Source of the DNA: Mastigias papua
Lineage: Eukaryota; Cnidaria; Scyphozoa; Rhizostomeae; Mastigiidae
Length of the DNA stretch: 64,000 nucleotides
Direction of reading: 5' to 3'
Assembly: GCA_964019165.1 (NCBI GenBank)
Contig: OZ025272.1
Span: forward strand, 14,433,393-14,497,392
A program made the position numbers and the translations under genes. Numbering within the stretch: the first letter of the stretch is position 1; every line of letters starts with the position of its first letter. Shown one piece after another: positions 13,250 to 52,200 of this stretch. The notes under the pieces were generated by a model. It saw nothing but the letters and a program-made list of their open reading frames with translations, was not told the DNA's origin and made no database searches.

Positions 13250-14744
13250 AGGGTGCGGTGTTGTTAGCAGGTGCATCGTGGGATACATTACTTGACAACA
13301 GCAGACAATTCGAATAATAACAGAACAATAGATATTAGTGAAGACAAAGGATCAGAAACCGAAGAAGGCTAAAAATAGCCCAATGGAGATGATTACTCCA
13401 ATGGTCGATGTTGCAGCAGACATCTATTTTTACAATTCAGCTTTGACTAAGCTACTGTTCAAAAATCGACTTCCAGATACCCAAAGGACTAGACATTGCA
13501 AAGAACGTCGACACACTTTCATCCCCTTGCATTGATAAGTTATATACTAACTTCTTTCCATTATGACTTGGTAAGAACCAAAATTAGCCTATGTGAGTCA
13601 ACAACATTAACAAAGACAATAAGAAAAACTTAAGAGGTAATTTGCCATGGGTCACAGTGAGTAGAACTCTGACGTACTCCATACTCATATCTTTCGAGAT
13701 CCTTTTCAAAGCATGAAAGATATTGCAATCGAGGCCAGTTGGCGTCTATTACTTGGATTTGTCGGCTGAAGGTTTTTTATTTGTTCTTGCAACTTGAATT
13801 TCGTAGATGACTAATTGCAGCTAATGATATAATTCGTCAAAAAATGCTGCCCCATCTACACCCGTCTTCAGATCAAGGCATGTTTTGACTAAAACTTGGA
13901 AAAATTAGTAAATGTACTGCTCAATACTTGCTAATTGGGAACTTCATAATTTAACACCTTTGTTTTCTCCTTCCACCCCTTCAGTGCTGGATATCTGTTC
14001 TTGAGTCAAAGGTGTTCATAAACATTACAGTTGGCAGAGTATTTTATAAGGAAAATTTAGAACTGCAAATTTTTCCCGTGGCTACTATATTGAGAAATAT
14101 TCACACAAGAAGCATAAACAACATGCATCTGAAGAGCAAGCACTGAAAGTATGCATGTTTTTCTGCCATACTTGCAGGAGATGACAAAGTGTAGACAACA
14201 CTCTGATGTAACTAGAATCTCTCTCTTAATAGGTATGCAATGTAATCTGCACAGATATCACTCTAGAATTGCATAAGGAGCTTTTAGAGCTGAGAGCACC
14301 ACATTTTGTGCAGAAGTGAACGTCATAAAACCCTATCACTTGGATTGAAAAGTGAAGAGGTGCTCAAAGGACGCAGCATTTTACCCATCATCTGAAAAAA
14401 TAGAAAATATTGCCTGCCCTCATCCAACATTTTTCACCCCAAGCAAATTTCATCCAACATCAGACGTGCCAATGTTGTGTGAACCAACATAGTGTTCAAA
14501 CCAATCAGAATTTCGCTCATCTTCAATGTTAGCTAGACGTTGGGATGTTGGGTAAAATACTGCTTCGTTTGGACGGGGATTTATGCAAAAAGATGCTTTA
14601 AACTTGCTTCAGAAACAAATGGATAATAGTAGATGCCAAAAATTTCCCGTTTTAAGTATTTGCAGTCGTGTGATGGACAGCGAACCAGCGATCGCTTCCA
14701 GCGAATTACAAAATTTCAAGTTGCTTTTTGTAACTCAAGACCGA

Positions 14745-15090
14745 CAACAAAAATTTGTTCTCACTGATATTACAGTTTGTAGTTCTAGCATATTGTGAAC
14801 TTTATGAGAAATTCTGTCTCCATTTGGAATCAAGGAAAATTTTTTGCTATGGATTACAGAAAACTTTTGCCTCAGAACACCAACATGACACTCTAATTGC
14901 AAAGGTTACCACAATAAATCTATGCCAATCAAGTAAAAGTGATGTTCTGTATGAACATTGGAGTTTCAAAAGGTATATGACTTATCAACTTTCTTACGTC
15001 TCAGAAATCCAGTACTGAAACTTGATTAACTTTTGAGCAGTCGAGTACCACTTTCTAACACTTTCTTATAGAAAAACGTGGAGTTTCTTA
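14745..15090. repeat. Interspersed repeat family B
   Basis: Related to 17855-18125 and, in reverse orientation, to 52015-52345. Shared features are TCTATGCAAATTAAG-like and AAATCCAGTACTGAA boxes followed by GAGCAG.CGAGTAC and a closing CTTTCTTAT that mirrors the start. MITE-like and non-coding. Confidence 0.55.
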
Positions 15091-15619
15091 ACAGTGACAT
15101 TACCGGCAAAAAAATGTTGCCAAGTTATTATTAAGAGAGAAAGTGGAAGAAAAAGGCTGCTCATAATGGCTCTAATTTACAGAAATACACAGAATAACTA
15201 ACGAATGTTATTGTAAACATGTCTACCCACGCAATACACAGCCCTGATTCCCATTTCTATGAGAAATAATTAAATACAGCGAGCATTCTTACGCTAATGA
15301 ACTTTGATAACTGAGGCATTACGCCTCTTTGAAGAAACTTCGCCCTAATACGTGAAAAACTCCAGGGTTACAGGGGAGTAAGGGACACAGTATTCATTTT
15401 TGCGCATTTATGTTTTTATCGGCAATCGATAAATACGGAACCCACGCGTAGAAGCTCAGAAATTTCCAAGGACAATTACAGACAAAGTCTCTAAGGAACT
15501 TCGAATAGTGCCATTACTACAAAAAATAAAAATCAAGAGGCTAGTCATCCATTCATTCGTTGAAACTCAGAATTTCTATAGCATTCTGTCTTAAAACAAT
15601 TAACAGTTACGATGTCTAT

Positions 15620-15750
15620 AGCACCAAATGTGCAGTGTAAACTAAGGAACTGCTGAGGAGCTTCTAGTACTATAATTTAGTCAAAAGAGGTCCAAAAATA
15701 AGGAAAGTTAAGAACTAGGCCTTGAACAAGGTTCCTAATAAACAAACATG
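15620..15750. repeat. Family A fragment
   Basis: Matches the 3' third of the family A copies: AAATGTGCAGTGTAAACTAA, then GGAGCTTCTAGTACTATAAT and CTAGGCCTTGAACAAGGTTCC. Confidence 0.6.
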
Positions 15751-15967
15751 CAATAAATATTGTACCTTTATAAAATTCACAGTCTTTTCTACTTTGTGTG
15801 AATGTCTAGTTATTGACCAATAGGTGTGCAGTTCTACGAACTTCAGTCATATTCAATAAAAACAATACAAATACAAAAGCACTGCAATCTCATGAAGGAT
15901 TCTCCTAATCAGGGTCAAAACTAGTGAGGTTGTATGGGATTGCAGGCAATATTCCTTTCTCTTTCTT

Positions 15968-16011
15968 CCTTTTTCTATTAATTCGGGGATCCACGAATTA
16001 ACAGAAAAAGG
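15968..16011. repeat. Short perfect-looking hairpin
   Basis: CCTTTTTCTATTAATTCG (15968-15985) pairs with 15994-16011 at 17 of 18 positions around the loop GGGATCCA. Outside it the surrounding ATATTCC / GGAATAT extends the symmetry. Function unknown; possibly the remnant of a small TIR element. Confidence 0.6.
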
Positions 16012-17267
16012 AATATTGTCGGCCACTTTTGGCTGCTCGTATGTTGGTTGTGTGACTTTGGAAATGTCCACTTATGTCGCTCTTTCATTTCTGCTGTTTG
16101 CATCACAATATTATGAACTTAATGGAAAATGAGCCGACTTGAGTGTTTCAGAGTTTTCGCTCTCCCCCCCCCCCCCCCATCTTTATTTATTGGGCTTCCA
16201 TTTTTCAAGCATAACACGCTCCTTCATGAAGCAGATCGCGGCCTTTCGCCTGGTATCTATGCTTTACACCCATTTAACGGAAACACTAATATATCATCTC
16301 CCCTCCAAATTAACAATGGAAGCCACATTCTCCATGGCCAGCTAGAAGCCAAATCATAAGATCTCCAGTATCTTTAATCGGGGACGTCGGGAGGAATATA
16401 AGACAGGGGGCGGTGTTTTGCAAGAGGGCATTTTATTGATTATAATCATCATCATCGATACCTCACTACCGTAATCATGATAATGAAAAATATTGTTGGC
16501 CCACGAAAGAGTATTGGAATATTACCATACAATTTAAATCAATGTGCTTCATACTCTGGCTTTAACTAAAAAGAAAATGCAAAAGAAGAAGTCTACAGAA
16601 ACATAAGATTAACGTTGCCAGGCTTCAACAAAAGACCTTGTAGGGCAGTTTTAGGAATGGGTCAAAAAGTTGAAGTTATTCTACATAGGGTATTTTGGCT
16701 CCACTTGCTCCCCCTCCCAAAGAAAGGTAGGAGAGGTGCTTTCTCCCCTTTGTCCCCTCTCCGGCGCCACTGTTTTTAACCATTTTGTCATTGTCGACGG
16801 CCTTTAGCACACAGTCGTCATCCTAAACATTTTGAGGAGGATGAATAATATATTCACATTATCAATTGTCAGATCCTTTGAAGAATGTCAAAAACACCAT
16901 GAGAAACTGCTGAGAGTCTTTCCAAAATGGTGACCCATGGGTTTTGCAAATGAAATTCCATGACGTCTTTCCTGGCTAAATTGGCATTATTCCCTCACAT
17001 TTTGACTATCATTCAATATCTTTATGTTTAGTTCAATACAACAAATAAAAACAGTTTCAATTTCTGAACAGATTAAAAAATTCTTGAATTTTTCTAAGCT
17101 TTTCTTAGGTTCCTAGAGTTTTCGTGATTTCCATTATAGAATTCAAATTCCCAGACACACCCCTGACCTCCCTGATCGCTGGTCACACAGTTTCCAGCCT
17201 AAAGTTAGGAACTTGTAATATATACATACATGCATTACTAATACAGTTCCGCAAAATATCGTGATGT

Positions 17268-42765
<25,498 letters not shown>

Positions 42766-42766
42766 T

Positions 42767-42788
42767 TTCAAATTTCAAAAGCGGGAAA
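42767..42788 (-). promoter_or_regulatory. E2F-like and CHR-like motifs just upstream of the CEP72 start codon
   Basis: On the minus strand TTTCCCGC (42788-42781) matches the E2F consensus, and TTTGAA (CHR-type) occurs at 42779-42774 and 42772-42767. E2F and CHR sites drive cell-cycle genes, which suits a centrosomal protein. Short motifs in AT-rich DNA can be chance; the TSS is unknown. Confidence 0.35.
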
Positions 42789-43311
42789 CTTTTGCCGTTA
42801 CTACTTGGCCGTTGCCTATGTTAACAGGATGGAAAAATGTTTAAGTTCATAATGGCGATAGTAACTGCGAAGGCGCTCTGTAAAGTGACGACCAAAACGC
42901 GGGATGTAAGCTCACGATAGTACGGCTAGAAGGTTATGTTTAGGTGGTCGTATATCGACCGTTAGCACAAAAAATGCGATCAATGTTGTGCGCATATTCA
43001 TACAGGAGTCAACTAACCCCTGATCTCGATGATAGGTAACAGTACAACCTTGTTTCATCATGTTACGCTACTTAGTACGACTCCACAGAACCTTAATTCC
43101 ATTTCCATTTCGGGTCACTGGCTGACAACATCTCTGTTTCCAACAGAAATAGGATCAGTGCAAACCCGTACCATGCAGGCAACTATATACACATAGATGT
43201 AGATGATCTCGCTTGATCACCTTAGTGATTCTTACCACTCCAATCACCATCACATCTCACAGTTTATACCATATTAAGCCCAATTCGATACGTGTGAGGT
43301 GACTTCATAAA

Positions 43312-45865
43312 ACATAATTTTACTCAAAATTTTGACATTGCCTACACTAAGGGAGTATTATAGCAAGCTTTTTCAAACATTGTACTTTACTGTATGTATA
43401 GTGGCATGTGTGGGAAAAATTGCAAAACTTTACAATTTGTATCTAAAGTTAGGTCAAATTTGCAATAATGGAATGGAGGTTGTATAGTGGCAACAGAAAA
43501 TTAAATTTTACTCAAAATTTTGACATTGGCTACACTTAGGGAGTATCATAGCAAGCTTTATCAAACATTGTACTTTACTGTATGTATAGTGGCAAGTGTG
43601 GGAAAAATTGCAAAACTTTACAATTTGTATCTAAAGTTAGGTCAAATTTGCAATACTTTCAATATGTAATATAATGGAAGTTGTATAGTGACAACAGAAA
43701 ATTAAATTTTACTCAAAATTTTGACATTGGCTACACTTAGGGAGTATCATAGCTAGCTTTATCAAGCATTGTACTATACTGTATGTATAGTGGCAAGTGT
43801 GGGAAAAATTGCAAAACTCTACAATTTGAGTCTAAAGTTAGGTCAAATTTGCAATACTTTCAATATGTAATATAATGGAATGGAGGTTGTATAGTGGCAA
43901 CAGAAAATTAAATTTTACTCAAAATTTTGACATTGGCTACACTTAGGGAGTATTATAGCAAGCTTTATCAAACATTGTACTTTACTGTATGTATAGTGGC
44001 ATGTGTGGGAAAAATTGCAAAACTTTACAATTTGTATCTAAAGTTAGGTCAAATTTGCAATAATGGAATGGAGGTTGTATAGTGGCAACAGAAAATTAAA
44101 TTTTATGCAAAATTTTGACATTGGCTACACTTAGGGAGTATCACAGCAAGCTTTATAAAACATTGTACTTTACTGTATGTATAGTGGCATGTGTGGGAAA
44201 AATTGCAAAACTTTACAATTTGTATCTAAAGTTAGGTCAAATTTGCAATAATGGAATGGAGGTTGTATAGTGGCAACAGAAAATTAAATTTTACTCAAAA
44301 TTTTGACATTGGCTACACTTAGGGAGTATCATAGCAAGCTTTATCAAACATTGTACTTTACTGTATGTATAGTGGCAAGTGTGGGAAAAATTGCAAAACT
44401 TTACAATTTGTATCTAAAGTTAGGCCAAATTTGCAATACTTTCAATATGTAATATAATGGAATGGAAGTTGTATAGTGACAACAGAAAATTAAATTTTAC
44501 TCAAAATTTTGACATTGGCTACACTTAGGGAGTATCATAGCTAGCTTTATCAAGCATTGTACTATACTGTATGTATAGTGGCAAGTGTGGGAAAAATTGC
44601 AAAACTCTACAATTTGTATCTAAAGTTAGGTCAAATTTGCAATACTTTCAATATGTAATATAATGGAATGGAAGTTGTATAGTGACAACAGAAAATTAAA
44701 TTTTACTCAAAATTTTGACATTGGCTACACTTAGGGAGTATCATAGCTAGCTTTATCAAGCATTGTACTATACTGTATGTATAGTGGCAAGTGTGGGAAA
44801 AATTGCAAAACTCTACAATTTGAGTCTAAAGTTAGGTCAAATTTGCAATACTTTCAATATGTAATATAATGGAATGGAGGTTGTATAGTGGCAACAGAAA
44901 ATTAAATTTTACTCAAAATTTTGACATTGGCTACACTTAGGGAGTATTATAGCAAGCTTTATCAAACATTGTACTTTACTGTATGTATAGTGGCATGTGT
45001 GGGAAAAATTGCAAAACTTTACAATTTGTATCTAAAGTTAGGTCAAATTTGCAATAATGGAATGGAGGTTGTATAGTGGCAACAGAAAATTAAATTTTAT
45101 GCAAAATTTTGACATTGGCTACACTTAGGGAGTATCACAGCAAGCTTTATAAAACATTGTACTTTACTGTATGTATAGTGGCATGTGTGGGAAAAATTGC
45201 AAAACTTTACAATTTGTATCTAAAGTTAGGTCAAATTTGCAATAATGGAATGGAGGTTGTATAGTGGCAACAGAAAATTAAATTTTACTCAAAATTTTGA
45301 CATTGGCTACACTTAGGGAGTATCATAGCAAGCTTTATCAAACATTGTACTTTACTGTATGTATAGTGGCAAGTGTGGGAAAAATTGCAAAACTTTACAA
45401 TTTGTATCTAAAGTTAGGTCAAATTTGCAATACTTTCAATATGTAATATAATGGAATGGAAGTTGTATAGTGACAACAGAAAATTAAATTTTACTCAAAA
45501 TTTTGACATTGGCTACACTTAGGGAGTATCATAGCTAGCTTTATCAAGCATTGTACTATACTGTATGTATAGTGGCAAGTGTGGGAAAAATTGCAAAACT
45601 TTACAATTTGTATCTAAAGTTAGGCCAAATTTGCAATACTTTCAATATGTAATATAATGGAATGGAGGTTGTATAGTGGCAACAGAAAATTAAATTTTAC
45701 TCAAAATTTTGACATTGGCTACACTTAGGGAGTATCATAGCTAGCTTTATCAAGCATTGTACTATACTGTATGTATAGTGGCAAGTGTGGGAAAAATTGC
45801 AAAACTTTACAATTTGTATCTAAAGTCAGGTGAAAGTTGCATAGATGTTGTATAGTGCTGCAGAA
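43312..45865. repeat. Satellite array of 188- and 206-bp monomers with a 994-bp higher-order unit
   Basis: Thirteen monomers, each with TTTACTCAAAATTTTGACAT, the GTATGTATAGTGGCA(A/T)GTGT block and AAAGTTAGGTCAAATTTGC. The TTTTGACATTG phase point falls at 43334, 43522, 43723, 43929, 44117, 44305, 44511, 44717, 44923, 45111, 45299, 45505 and 45711. Long monomers have an extra 18 bp (CTTTCAATATGTAATATA-like). The order 206-188-188-206-206 occurs twice, and variant-specific changes (TTTTATGC at 44101 and 45095; GAGTCTAAAG) recur at 994 bp. Confidence 0.95.
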
Positions 45866-47089
45866 GGTGATTTGAATAGAGGTATGATTTGATTGATATT
45901 GAAAGCATTTTCAAGTTGCAACACTTATACAAGATGGTATTGGACATAACTTTTTGTGACATTTGTTAAAAGTTTTGAGTACTCTCTGTTCCTTAATAGC
46001 AGGGGGGTTTTGTTAAAAAGGGGATTGGCAATTTTCCCAGAAGAAATAAATGTAGGGGGTGTGAATAAATAGAAATGGATGGATTTTGTCATGCAGTGCT
46101 TAAATAGGGGGTTGTCAATAGGTGGGGGGTAAGATTAATTTTTGATAATTATTATTTTGTTCTATGTCTGAGAAAAACTTCTTGTGTTACTGAAAAGTAT
46201 TCAATACTTCTAGTTTCATTTTATTCATTTATTTTTTGAGGGGTGTCTAATAAATGGGAGTGAATGGAAAGTTTTGTCTATTTAGGAGGTTTTAATAAAT
46301 GGAAATGGGTTCCAATATTTTTAAAATTTTGGAGTTGAGGGGAATACTATTAAGGGAGGGACGGAGAGTAGAAGTATGTTTGATGATTTCACTTGACGTC
46401 ATCTACAATATTGGCCTGAATAGCGTACAAACAAGCATAGAAGTATAAGGTTTGGGACTTTTGTGAGGGAGTGGATTGATACCAGCTGTGAAGTTATCGG
46501 TTTTTTTACCAAAACAGATTAAGCCTAGACAATGATACCATAGGATCCCCTGCCTTGCCCTCCACCCCAATATTTTTGAGGCCAGCAGAATCGGCGCTAA
46601 TTCAGTCCTGATAGAGTGGTCATAAAATAAAATACTACGAGAGGTTGCATGCCGCTTTGTATTTCGAACCTGAACACTGTTATACTCCCCACTGTAGGAA
46701 AGAACCCAAATTTCTAAATGTATCGTCGAATGTGAACCTGCTACGGAATCTTCTTTAAACTGTTCTGCGTTCAATTTATAAAGTGATAAGCAGGTTATAC
46801 TAAAGCAACAATGCTAACAGCAGTAATATGCTCTAACAATCCACTTTCAAGCAACGGAATAGAGCAACTGGCCATGCTGCCTTGTAAAATGTTGTCTATT
46901 TCAATATGGTGCCTGTTGTCAAGTGAAGTTGATTGTCGTATCCATGAAAGGCGCTGCGCATTTTTCGCGCATGTCAAATACATTTTTCCATCCTGTTGCC
47001 TATGTTGACTTCGTACTTTTTCAGAGCGAGGCTACAGAAACACACTTAATACATGTGTTTAGCTATCAACAAATTTTGAGGACACTTTC

Positions 47090-47780
47090 CAGGCCCGTCG
47101 GAACGAAATTGATATTGGGGGGGCTGTGAATAATGCAAACTGCACTGGGCTCCGGGAGAATTTTTGTTCGACCACGCCCTTTAGATTGCTGGAAAGCAAC
47201 CTGGCTATACAAATTGTCACTTTTAATGGACGAATTACCATTTACAGAATTAAGACAATTTTTGAAATGGAAGTTGTAAACTGGCTGGAATCTATGTATT
47301 TGCAGTCATCTACTAACATTACGTGTGGCTGAAAAAGCTAACGGAATACTTTGCAGTCATTGACAGCAAAACTTTCGTGCTGTCTCCGAGCAATGCACGC
47401 CAGCAATCAACTTAAGAAATCATAAACACTGCCAAAACAAAATTTAACGATCCTCTTAAAACACGCCCTCCCCGCATCTTCGCATAACATATTAACGATC
47501 CTCTTAAAACACGCCCTCCCCGCATCTTCGCATAACATATTCAGTTTTCAAGACTTCACTTTCTTCGCTCATGCTGTTTAACGTTCCTGATCAAGTATAC
47601 ATTGGTTCTTTGAACACGCAATAAATGATTAAAAGGGATAACTGGCAACTGAACTGGTTAATATTTTTGCGAATTTATAGTATGGCCTTGCAATGTTTTC
47701 TTGAAAATTTAAAGAGCAAATAGTTGCAAAATATTGGGGGAGCTGAAGCCCCCCCAGCCCCCCCGGTTCCGACGGGCCTG
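47090..47780. mobile_element. TIR transposon, non-autonomous, with internal 49-bp tandem duplication
   Basis: Termini CAGGCCCGTCGGAACG and, inverted, CAGGCCCGTCGGAACC. CTTTC borders the element on both sides, a possible 5-bp target duplication. G- and C-runs lie just inside the ends. Inside, a 49-bp unit beginning TTAACGATCCTCTTAAAACA is present twice, exactly, at about 47443-47540. No transposase was recognised. Confidence 0.75.
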
Positions 47781-48124
47781 CTTTCCTGGCTTTTGTGATA
47801 GGCATCCTCTAACAACAATACTTCAATCACTAGTAAGAATAATGCTAGTGGTGAACTGATCCAAACTCTACAAGCCTGTTTGAAGAATATCGTCTGTCAC
47901 TAGATCATCGCAAAATAGAAGTTACTAAAAATAAGTTGTCGTCGCAACTGCCCGTCCGTAATTGTAGAGACAAGACATCCCCAATCGAAACTTCTAGTCA
48001 TAAAATATCGATGAAGTATTCAATTGAAATTATAAGGATAATGTTTATATTCTGTAAGCAATAAGTATATGCTAAGTGGGAGCCACACAAACTACGGTAT
48101 TTGTTTCAGTTAACATGCAGTTTT

Positions 48125-48540
48125 TATAAGGAACCACTTTATACGGAATCTACATGTAGAATGCCAAAATATTTGAAGAATTTATACTACTAAAGGAAAA
48201 TTCCCTAAGGAACTCTTCGATTTGGAAAATGTTTATAGCAGCAAACAATCAAGAAATAAAAAACCGGTTCCATTTATCTGCAGCTAAAACCAGCATAGAT
48301 TGCTTGCTATGCTTGTGTCAAGTGTTTCATGTTTTATTGGTCTTAATTAAGTAAAACCAAAATTAAAAGGCAAAATTCAGAACTTAATGCTTACTTGTGT
48401 CTGCACGATAAGTATAGCAATAAATGTGGAGTGAAAATTAAGGAACTATTAAGGAACTTTTAGTACTACAATTTGACTATTGGAGGTTCAAAAATAAGGA
48501 ACTCTTGAAACTAGGCTTTGAGCTAGCCAATAATGACAGA
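48125..48540. mobile_element. Interspersed repeat family A, second full copy
   Basis: Colinear with 4480-4880 over about 400 bp with scattered substitutions; same orientation. Confidence 0.7.
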
Positions 48541-49062
48541 AGTTGTAAAGTTGCACTATCAGGAGAACTTAAAATATGCTAAGGGTACTGAAGCTGTTCT
48601 TTCTATTATCTCCGCTGGCCTCGTAATCGATCCGGTATAAAATCATATTGATTGGATTGAGGTATTTACACGATACCGTATTCACTTCATACCGTATTCA
48701 CTTCATACCGTATTCATAAGCGTATTAAAATCATACAGTACTCATCATTGCCACCTTGCAAACAAAAGGCCATTACGGTATGAAAACATATTGGATTCAT
48801 TTGAAATGTGGCCTAATAAACCCCTCCGATAGAACCTTCTTTTACCAAGAAAAGGGTAATGTTTCTAAATTTACCGTTGTATACAATGCGACGAACAGAG
48901 TCAATGATCAAGAAAAGGGCATTAATAATAATGTCAACGTTAACATATGCGAAATTAAGTCATCTTTATGCAACAGCCATAAAACAAGATTGCATTTATA
49001 TCTCCTCTACGTGATACTATACGAAGAATTCGACAAATTGAATTGACAAAAGGATTTATATA

Positions 49063-49068
49063 TTTAAT
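49063..49068 (-). terminator. Possible VAP polyadenylation signal (ATTAAA)
   Basis: ATTAAA on the minus strand about 157 nt past the VAP stop codon. No AATAAA was seen nearer. Weak evidence in AT-rich DNA. Confidence 0.3.
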
Positions 49069-49224
49069 GAACTGAGCGGTCACTTAGCGTCTAGATGTTT
49101 TCATTCTTCCCACACTACACAAATCAGAGGTATGTTTCGCCATAACAGGATAATAATAATAATTCATTGGTCTAGGGTTGAGAGTGGTGATGTAGTATTG
49201 GGAAAAACGCTGAACTGTTAGCGT

Positions 49225-52200
49225 CTATAATAAGAACTTTCCAATCAGACATCCAATGAGCAAAGCTATGATTGCAGCCAAAATAGGTGAGATCTGTGCA
49301 GCAGTTAATTCCTGGCTCATGTTCATTCCAGCCATCACTGCTCCACTTGATGGAGAATGGTCTTTACCTACTCTCAGTTTTGGCCCTTCCTCCTAAGAAC
49401 GGAAGAATAGGATGTAGAAGTACAAAGATTCAAATGTACAACATACGCAGAGGCACTCAAACCAAACATAATCACATAATAAATTGCAAAGACGAAGGGC
49501 ACCGCATAAAAGGGACCGTAAGAGCATACGAAATACACATCTAGTTGAAATAATAACTAAAAAGTAGATCAAAAAGGAAGGAGGATCATAACAGATCAAT
49601 CCAAACGCATCAAGGATTCGATTAACATCATACGAGCCACAAATGAATTGCCAAACTCCATTTGAAATTTGTCGACAATTAGCAACTTTGAGGGGATGAG
49701 GTTTGATTGATTGACACTGTCCTTGCAATGAGCAGTCAATTGATGGAGATTGAATTATTCTATGATTTAGGTGGCTAAGGGTATTCCAACAATGGTCTCC
49801 AAAGGATACATGACATAACGGATGTTATAAGCCAAATTTGCGACAGCAAAGATATGATGGAAATGAGAACTAACTAGGCAAGCTTTCTGAGGGGTGAGAA
49901 AACACAAGAGCGTATGCATTTTATAATAAGTCAATATTTAATTTTGTGAAGACAAGACATTTAAACCAAAAGAAAACCAAGTGAAAAACAAACCTTCAGA
50001 TCACTTAATTGTGTCTTTAATCGCAAGTTTTCGGCTCTTAAGTTCTCTAATTGTTCCTCCGCCTAAAGCAAAATTTAAGATCATCTCTTCAAGATCTCAG
50101 TTTTATTCAAAACCTTAACAGATGTCCTATGCATCGTAGAATTATGCTATGTTCTAAGATATATAATTAATCAAATATTAGAGACAAAGTTAAGTAAGTT
50201 TACTTGACAAACTATAACCTCGAACATTGGCTCAGATGGGAGAAACAAAAAACGAAATCAAAGCGAACTTATAGCTGAAATGCTGGAAATAAGATAACGC
50301 TTGGAATTCTGGCATCTGGATTATGGATTATTAATTTTTCGGCAGTTCTCGTTCGATTGTCACTAGATATCTCTTAGATTCAACCGTAGCACGACTACAC
50401 ATAAAGTGAAAACATAACTAATCATCAAGGTCAGTTTTTGACCAGCTAAGATAAAACCCAGGCCAGGTACCACAGAGAACTTGCGTCTTGAGTTTTGCAA
50501 ACAAGGAAAAGACGCCGTCTTTAAGTAGCACAACGAAACTTAAGCATATTGGTGAGAAAATTGCAAGCAAGCTTCACTGTGGTAATCGCCTAATTTCAAC
50601 AGCCTATTCCTGTACCCAATAGAAAAAGACAAGGATTATTTCAACAACAACGAAAATCTAATGATTAAAAAAAAAGTTGCTATGTGTATGAGCAGAACTA
50701 TGTTTAAAACACTAAGCCGGACGAAGGGGGAAATCACTATATTTTGCTTCAAAAGGTCTAAGGAATATTTAGTTCTCGTCCTGTTAGTACTTGTTATTTG
50801 CTTGTTTATTTCGTCTTTTTGTCTCTTCGTTATGTTTTCGCTTTTGTTTCTTGGTTATTGTATTCTTCTTTTCTTATTTTTGTTTTGTTCTATGTCTCTT
50901 TGTTCGCTAGAGTGACAAAGTAGCTTAATATATTGTAAGTGTCATTTATAGAGGGAACTCGATGACCTTGTGTCTTTTCGCTCTATGGATGGTACCATAT
51001 GAAGTAGTTGTTGTCTAGCCTTAATATTTTATTGCATATATAAAAAAGGTCTAAAATGCTGGACACAGAGCCATTCTGTTTGTGAACATAGTGCTTCTGA
51101 ACCACATTCATTTCATCATGTACGGACAGTCAAATGAGATTGAAATTTTAGATCGAATGACAACAACAAACTAAAGGTTGAAATAACCAGTCATTCTACA
51201 CCCGTTTTCACTCAAAGGATGGAACAAGAATGGATGGAGGGTGTATATATGATCCTTCTTTACCATAGTCTTCTATTGAATGGCGGGTTTCTGTTCATTC
51301 ACAATAAACTCCTTCAACTGCTGATTTATGTTAACACCCCACAATTCAACAAATATTGCTAGGTAGTGAACCTGTTTAGGAAATGTTTGTGACCCACGTA
51401 GCTCAAGACGTGCGTTAAGGTGATGCGAGATAGTGAAACCAAAAGATTTCCCGTCAAAAACACAACGAAAACTATCCCCATTCGCGTAAAACTTGAACAC
51501 GTCCATCTTTTTAAAACATGGATAAGTTTAAAGGAATGTGTGAAGGATGGCCCTTTTTCCAGCTTACATTATACTTTTTGCATCCTTTCGGTGAAAACGG
51601 ATGTAAAAAAGGATTGTGTATTTGAGCCTTAAGAGTCAATAAGTAGATGCACGGACAGTACCTGCTTTTGGGAAACCGTGGGGCTTTGCGACTGAACAGT
51701 TGTAGAGGATACTTCAGTAGAAATTTCCTTTGTTTGGTTTTCATTTCCTGGTGATTTCTGGGCCGATTCCAAAGCTGAACTTGCCGCCAAACTTTGAGTT
51801 GGTGTCTTTGCTACCGGCGAGGTAAATGCTGGAGCCGGAGACTGAGCGGGTGTTTGGTTAGTAACTGCTCCTTGGTCACTTGATCTCGAAGTGGAAGCTT
51901 TGTCCTCCTCCTATTGAAAAGCAGAGATATGGCAGGAAGATACGATACTAAATGATCGAAAATGGGACCGATAATGGAACGAGTATTTCTGTCGTTATAA
52001 AGACATTTCGTTCAAAGAAATCACATTCATGTTTCTTCATAAGAAAGTGACTCATGATAAAATATTACTTGACTGCTGAAAAAGTAAGGAACGTTCAGTA
52101 CTGGATTTTGGGACCTAAGAAAGTTGATAAGTCATATACCTTGAAAATTTCAATATTCACTCAAGACAACAATCGCTTTAACATAATTTGTATAGATTTC

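Larger units (their letters stand above)
13064..17267. other. Intergenic region between the 5' end of GNAS and the 3' end of CEP72
   Basis: Holds the GNAS promoter area, a fragment of the ATGTTGGATG MITE family (14420-14560), family B (14745-15090), family A (15620-15750), a small hairpin (15968-16011) and a poly-C tract near 16164. No convincing gene was found; the ORFs here are short and without recognisable domains. Confidence 0.6.
42789..49224. other. Intergenic region between CEP72 and VAP
   Basis: Contains the CEP72 upstream region (~42.8-43.3 kb), the higher-order satellite (43312-45865), G-rich sequence with AATAAATGG-like phrases (46.0-46.4 kb), a TIR element (47090-47780), a family A copy (48125-48540) and a 19-bp repeat CATACCGTATTCACTT near 48675-48715. 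No supported gene; a 123-codon minus ORF at 46403-46774 has no recognisable motif. Confidence 0.6.

Noticed and set aside
13338..13535. 65-codon plus-strand ORF divergent from GNAS
   Set aside because: Lys-rich start but no recognisable domain; short, and likely chance in the promoter-side intergenic DNA.
46403..46774. 123-codon minus-strand ORF between CEP72 and VAP
   Set aside because: No motif, no splice-linked partner exons and no clear promoter; length alone is not enough.
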